From JBFLVQ01 sp040758525 (GTDB lineage: Bacteria; Acidobacteriota; Blastocatellia; Chloracidobacteriales; JADJPF01), in contig JBFLVQ010000026.1 of assembly GCA_040758525.1 (NCBI GenBank), forward strand, positions 1-32,807: a stretch of DNA of 32,807 nucleotides. The letters are read 5' to 3'. A program made the translations under genes and the position numbers. How positions within the stretch are numbered: position 1 is the stretch's first letter; each line of letters begins with the position of its first letter. This document shows, in pieces, positions 31,108 to 32,807 of this stretch. The notes below the pieces were generated by a model, which was not told the DNA's origin, did no database searches, and saw only the letters and a list, made by a program, of their open reading frames with translations.

Positions 31108-31367
31108 AGTTCAGCAGATACTGAAAGAGTACGCTTTTGTAGCTTATTAAGGAGATCTTCTAGTGTATGGGCAAATCCTGTCAGCGAATCAGATCCTAAT
31201 AAAGCAGCATCACCCTTGAGTGTATGTGCAACACGAAAGATTGTGTTGAGTAGTTCATCATTATCAGGTTGAGTTTCCCGTGATACCAATGCCGCTTCCA
31301 TTTTGGCGAGGTTCTCCATGGCATCGGTAAGAAAAGTTTGTAGTATTACTTCGTGATCGATTTCCAT
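31104..31367 (-). pseudogene. cheA: cheA phosphotransfer (P1/Hpt) fragment
   Basis: The 87-aa product holds the start of a CheA P1 domain: F-L-T-D-A-M-E-N-L opening helix, then phospho-histidine H48 in V-A-H-T-L-K-G-D-A-A, and F-A-H-T-L-E-D-L-L-N-K-L. It ends at S-V-S-A-E-L, where CheA proteins normally go into the next P1 helix. All of the dimerisation, ATPase and CheW-like regions are absent. A stand-alone Hpt protein is the alternative, but Hpt bundles usually have one or two more helices, and the next gene is a broken cheR, so truncation is more likely. A truncated P1 might still be phosphorylated. Confidence 0.75.
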
Positions 31368-31432
31368 TAGCTGTTCCTAGAATGCAGTTATCCAAACATC
31401 ACCACCCAGCAGATTTTTTCTTGCCTCTAGCA

Positions 31433-32290
31433 TTATCCTGTTACAGTACTGGTTATATCAGCGTGCAGTTTAGTACAGTAGAGCGCCATTGCTGCTTGAG
31501 TAGCTAACATATCAAAGAGTTCATGATCGAGTTCAGCGAATCCATTCTTCTGTGGTAGCAAGCGAAAGATGGCAATCGCGCCAATAATTCCATGCTCTAG
31601 CTTGAGGGGAATACAAGCACTCAAATGTAGCTCTTCTGGCAGTATGTCACTAATTGCACCGTTATTGCTGGCCAAATATATCTCTCCATTTGAAATAGCA
31701 CGACCAATAAGACTGGCAGCGAATGGAATCGACTGATAGTAGGCGGTATCAAGGCCGAAAGAGGCAAGCAGATTGAGAGTTGATCTTGTTTCATTTACTT
31801 CGTAGATACCAACCTCTTCTGAACCAATCAAATTAATAACAATCTCTTTGATAGTTTCCAGTACCGTATTACGGTTGAGTGTGCCATGCAGGTTGTAATT
31901 GGCTACATATAGGTTGGCTAGGTTTGAGTTGTGTTGCTCTACTTCCAAGTATTGAGAGGCATACCGACGACTTTCCATCTCGATCTCGACAAATTTTTGT
32001 CGCCAATTCCCCTGTTCTTGTCGTAAGCGCTCTACCTCTTCCTGGGCGGCTTTTAGTTGTCTTTGCAGGTGTCGGGCTTCCTCTTCCCAATGAGAAGTCT
32101 CTCTTTGCAGTCGCTCATTATCCTGGCGTAACTTTAGCAACTCTGTATCCAATTGACGATTATTGGTTTCAGCCTGAGACATTAACTTACGAAGCTTTTC
32201 ATTCTCATCAAGCAAGCACTGTAAGTATTGTTGTGTGTCTTGTTGAACTTTGCGCACGTAACTACCGTGCCCTTTGCCATCTTTTCTCAT
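31433..32290 (-). CDS. coiled-coil/GAF sensor protein in the chemosensory-type operon
   Basis: A 285-aa protein behind GGGGGA. Residues about 10-120 form a long coiled coil rich in E, R, Q and L (L-L-D-E-N-E-K-L-R-K-L, then V-E-R-L-R-Q-E-Q). A GAF domain follows (about 128-280), with recognisable parts V-L-E-T-I-K-E-I-V, E-E-V-G-I-Y-E-V, A-C-I-P-L-K, G-A-I-A-I-F and F-D-M-L-A-T-Q-A-A-M-A-L at the end. It has no output domain, so it probably works by protein contact, perhaps sensing a small molecule. It lies between a CheY-like gene and the cheA fragment, 18 and 65 bp from its neighbours, which suggests one operon. Confidence 0.85.
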   Translation of the reverse strand: MRKDGKGHGSYVRKVQQDTQQYLQCLLDENEKLRKLMSQAETNNRQLDTELLKLRQDNERLQRETSHWEEEARHLQRQLKAAQEEVERLRQEQGNWRQKFVEIEMESRRYASQYLEVEQHNSNLANLYVANYNLHGTLNRNTVLETIKEIVINLIGSEEVGIYEVNETRSTLNLLASFGLDTAYYQSIPFAASLIGRAISNGEIYLASNNGAISDILPEELHLSACIPLKLEHGIIGAIAIFRLLPQKNGFAELDHELFDMLATQAAMALYCTKLHADITSTVTG

Positions 32291-32307
32291 TTAATCCCCC
32301 ATAGTAT

Positions 32308-32676
32308 TCATTCCCCAATAAAGCTTCTGATCTTGGTGAGCAACTCCGGTCCATTGAAAGGTTTGGTTACATAATCATTACAGCCATTCTGGAATCCTGT
32401 CTGCATATTCTCCTGCTCTGAATGGGTTGTTACCATAATGATTGGAATAGCGTTGGTTGCTGCTTGCTCACGTAATTTTTTACAAGTCTCAAAGCCATTC
32501 ATCTTAGGCATAATGAGATCAAGTAGAATAAGATCGGGCTTTTCTAGCAGGGCTTTTTCCACTGCCTCATATCCATCTTTAGCTGTGACCAGATCATAGG
32601 TTTTACCTAAGATCATTCGCTCCGTCATTAGTACTGTGTTGGAATCATCCACCAAGAGAAGTTTTTTGCGTGGCAT
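32308..32676 (-). CDS. CheY-like single-domain response regulator
   Basis: A 122-aa receiver with no output domain. D10-D11, phosphorylation site D53 (L-L-D-L-I-M-P), T83 and K105 (T-K-P-F) are all present. The sequence V-D-D-S-N-T-V-L-M-T-E-R is close to receivers found in pili-linked and alternative chemosensory systems (PilG-like), but the exact class cannot be settled. I chose the ATG at 32676, which follows GGGGG; an ATG four codons upstream has no ribosome binding site. It is the first gene of the minus-strand operon leading to cheB. The 131 bp upstream to the window edge hold no further gene. Confidence 0.9.
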   Translation of the reverse strand: MPRKKLLLVDDSNTVLMTERMILGKTYDLVTAKDGYEAVEKALLEKPDLILLDLIMPKMNGFETCKKLREQAATNAIPIIMVTTHSEQENMQTGFQNGCNDYVTKPFNGPELLTKIRSFIGE

Positions 32677-32807
32677 AACGGCCCCCATTCAAAGGTCATT
32701 AACCGTTACACGTCAGCAAATGCAATGCCATTGCTGGTGAGAATTTTATCGTGAATATAAGCTGTTCTAATTGAGAGAAGTAGCAGCATCGGCAAAGGGT
32801 TTTGTGG

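Noticed and set aside
1..32807. CRISPR array, prophage, insertion sequence or transposase
   Set aside because: No regularly spaced repeats, transposase motifs or phage structural genes are visible on either strand.

Overview
The window comes from a Gram-negative bacterium. Signs of this are an OmpA-family outer-membrane protein, an exported L,D-transpeptidase, a lipoprotein, a BON-domain protein and strong GGAGG-type ribosome binding sites before most genes. G+C is moderate (mid-40s by eye). The mix of opcA-linked pentose phosphate genes, an exported M28 peptidase, many single-domain response regulators and small orphan proteins would suit an Acidobacteriota (Blastocatellia-like) genome. No rRNA or other marker fixes this, so the taxonomy is inference. 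Coding density is high, and the only stretch above 300 bases without a gene is 23888-24312.

Layout. 1-2041: end of a DASS/SLC13 transporter, a small membrane protein, and an L,D-transpeptidase transcribed divergently from the next gene. 2042-5437: a coiled-coil OmpA-domain protein, a small Fis-type HTH protein behind a near-consensus promoter, an unknown 109-aa protein and a cob(I)alamin adenosyltransferase. 5629-10710: an oxidative pentose phosphate operon in the order gnd-zwf-opcA-pgl, with perfect 13-bp hairpins in the zwf/opcA and opcA/pgl gaps. 10725-15152 (minus): exported M28 peptidase, adenine deaminase, tRNA-Leu(UAA), a terminator-like hairpin and a PEP mutase/isocitrate lyase-family gene. 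15388-19567: a small basic protein, an ankyrin lipoprotein paired with a double-domain M16 peptidase, and a membrane protein whose ribosome binding site can pair with an upstream arm.

19589-21298: trpS, followed by what looks like a lone integron-type gene cassette. A DUF1772-like membrane protein gene lies between GTTAGGC next to the trpS stop and a 104-bp attC-like imperfect palindrome. No integrase is present. 21467-26327: a proline-rich protein and a signalling group: a receiver protein, an unknown protein resembling helicase-associated HARP-type domains, a receiver fused to a degenerate histidine-kinase dimerisation domain, a GAF/HD-GYP c-di-GMP phosphodiesterase, a PilZ protein and a LuxR-type HTH protein. 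26602-29820: NTF2-like, gamma-glutamylcyclotransferase-like, unknown, BON and atypical SDR genes.

29840-32676 (minus): a chemosensory-type operon reading CheY-like receiver, coiled-coil/GAF protein, CheA phosphotransfer fragment, CheR C-terminal fragment and intact CheB. The CheA fragment stops inside its first domain and meets the tail of cheR in an ATGA overlap. This looks like the scar of one large deletion that removed the kinase and most of the methyltransferase, or an assembly collapse. It and the attC-like cassette are the two most notable observations in the window.
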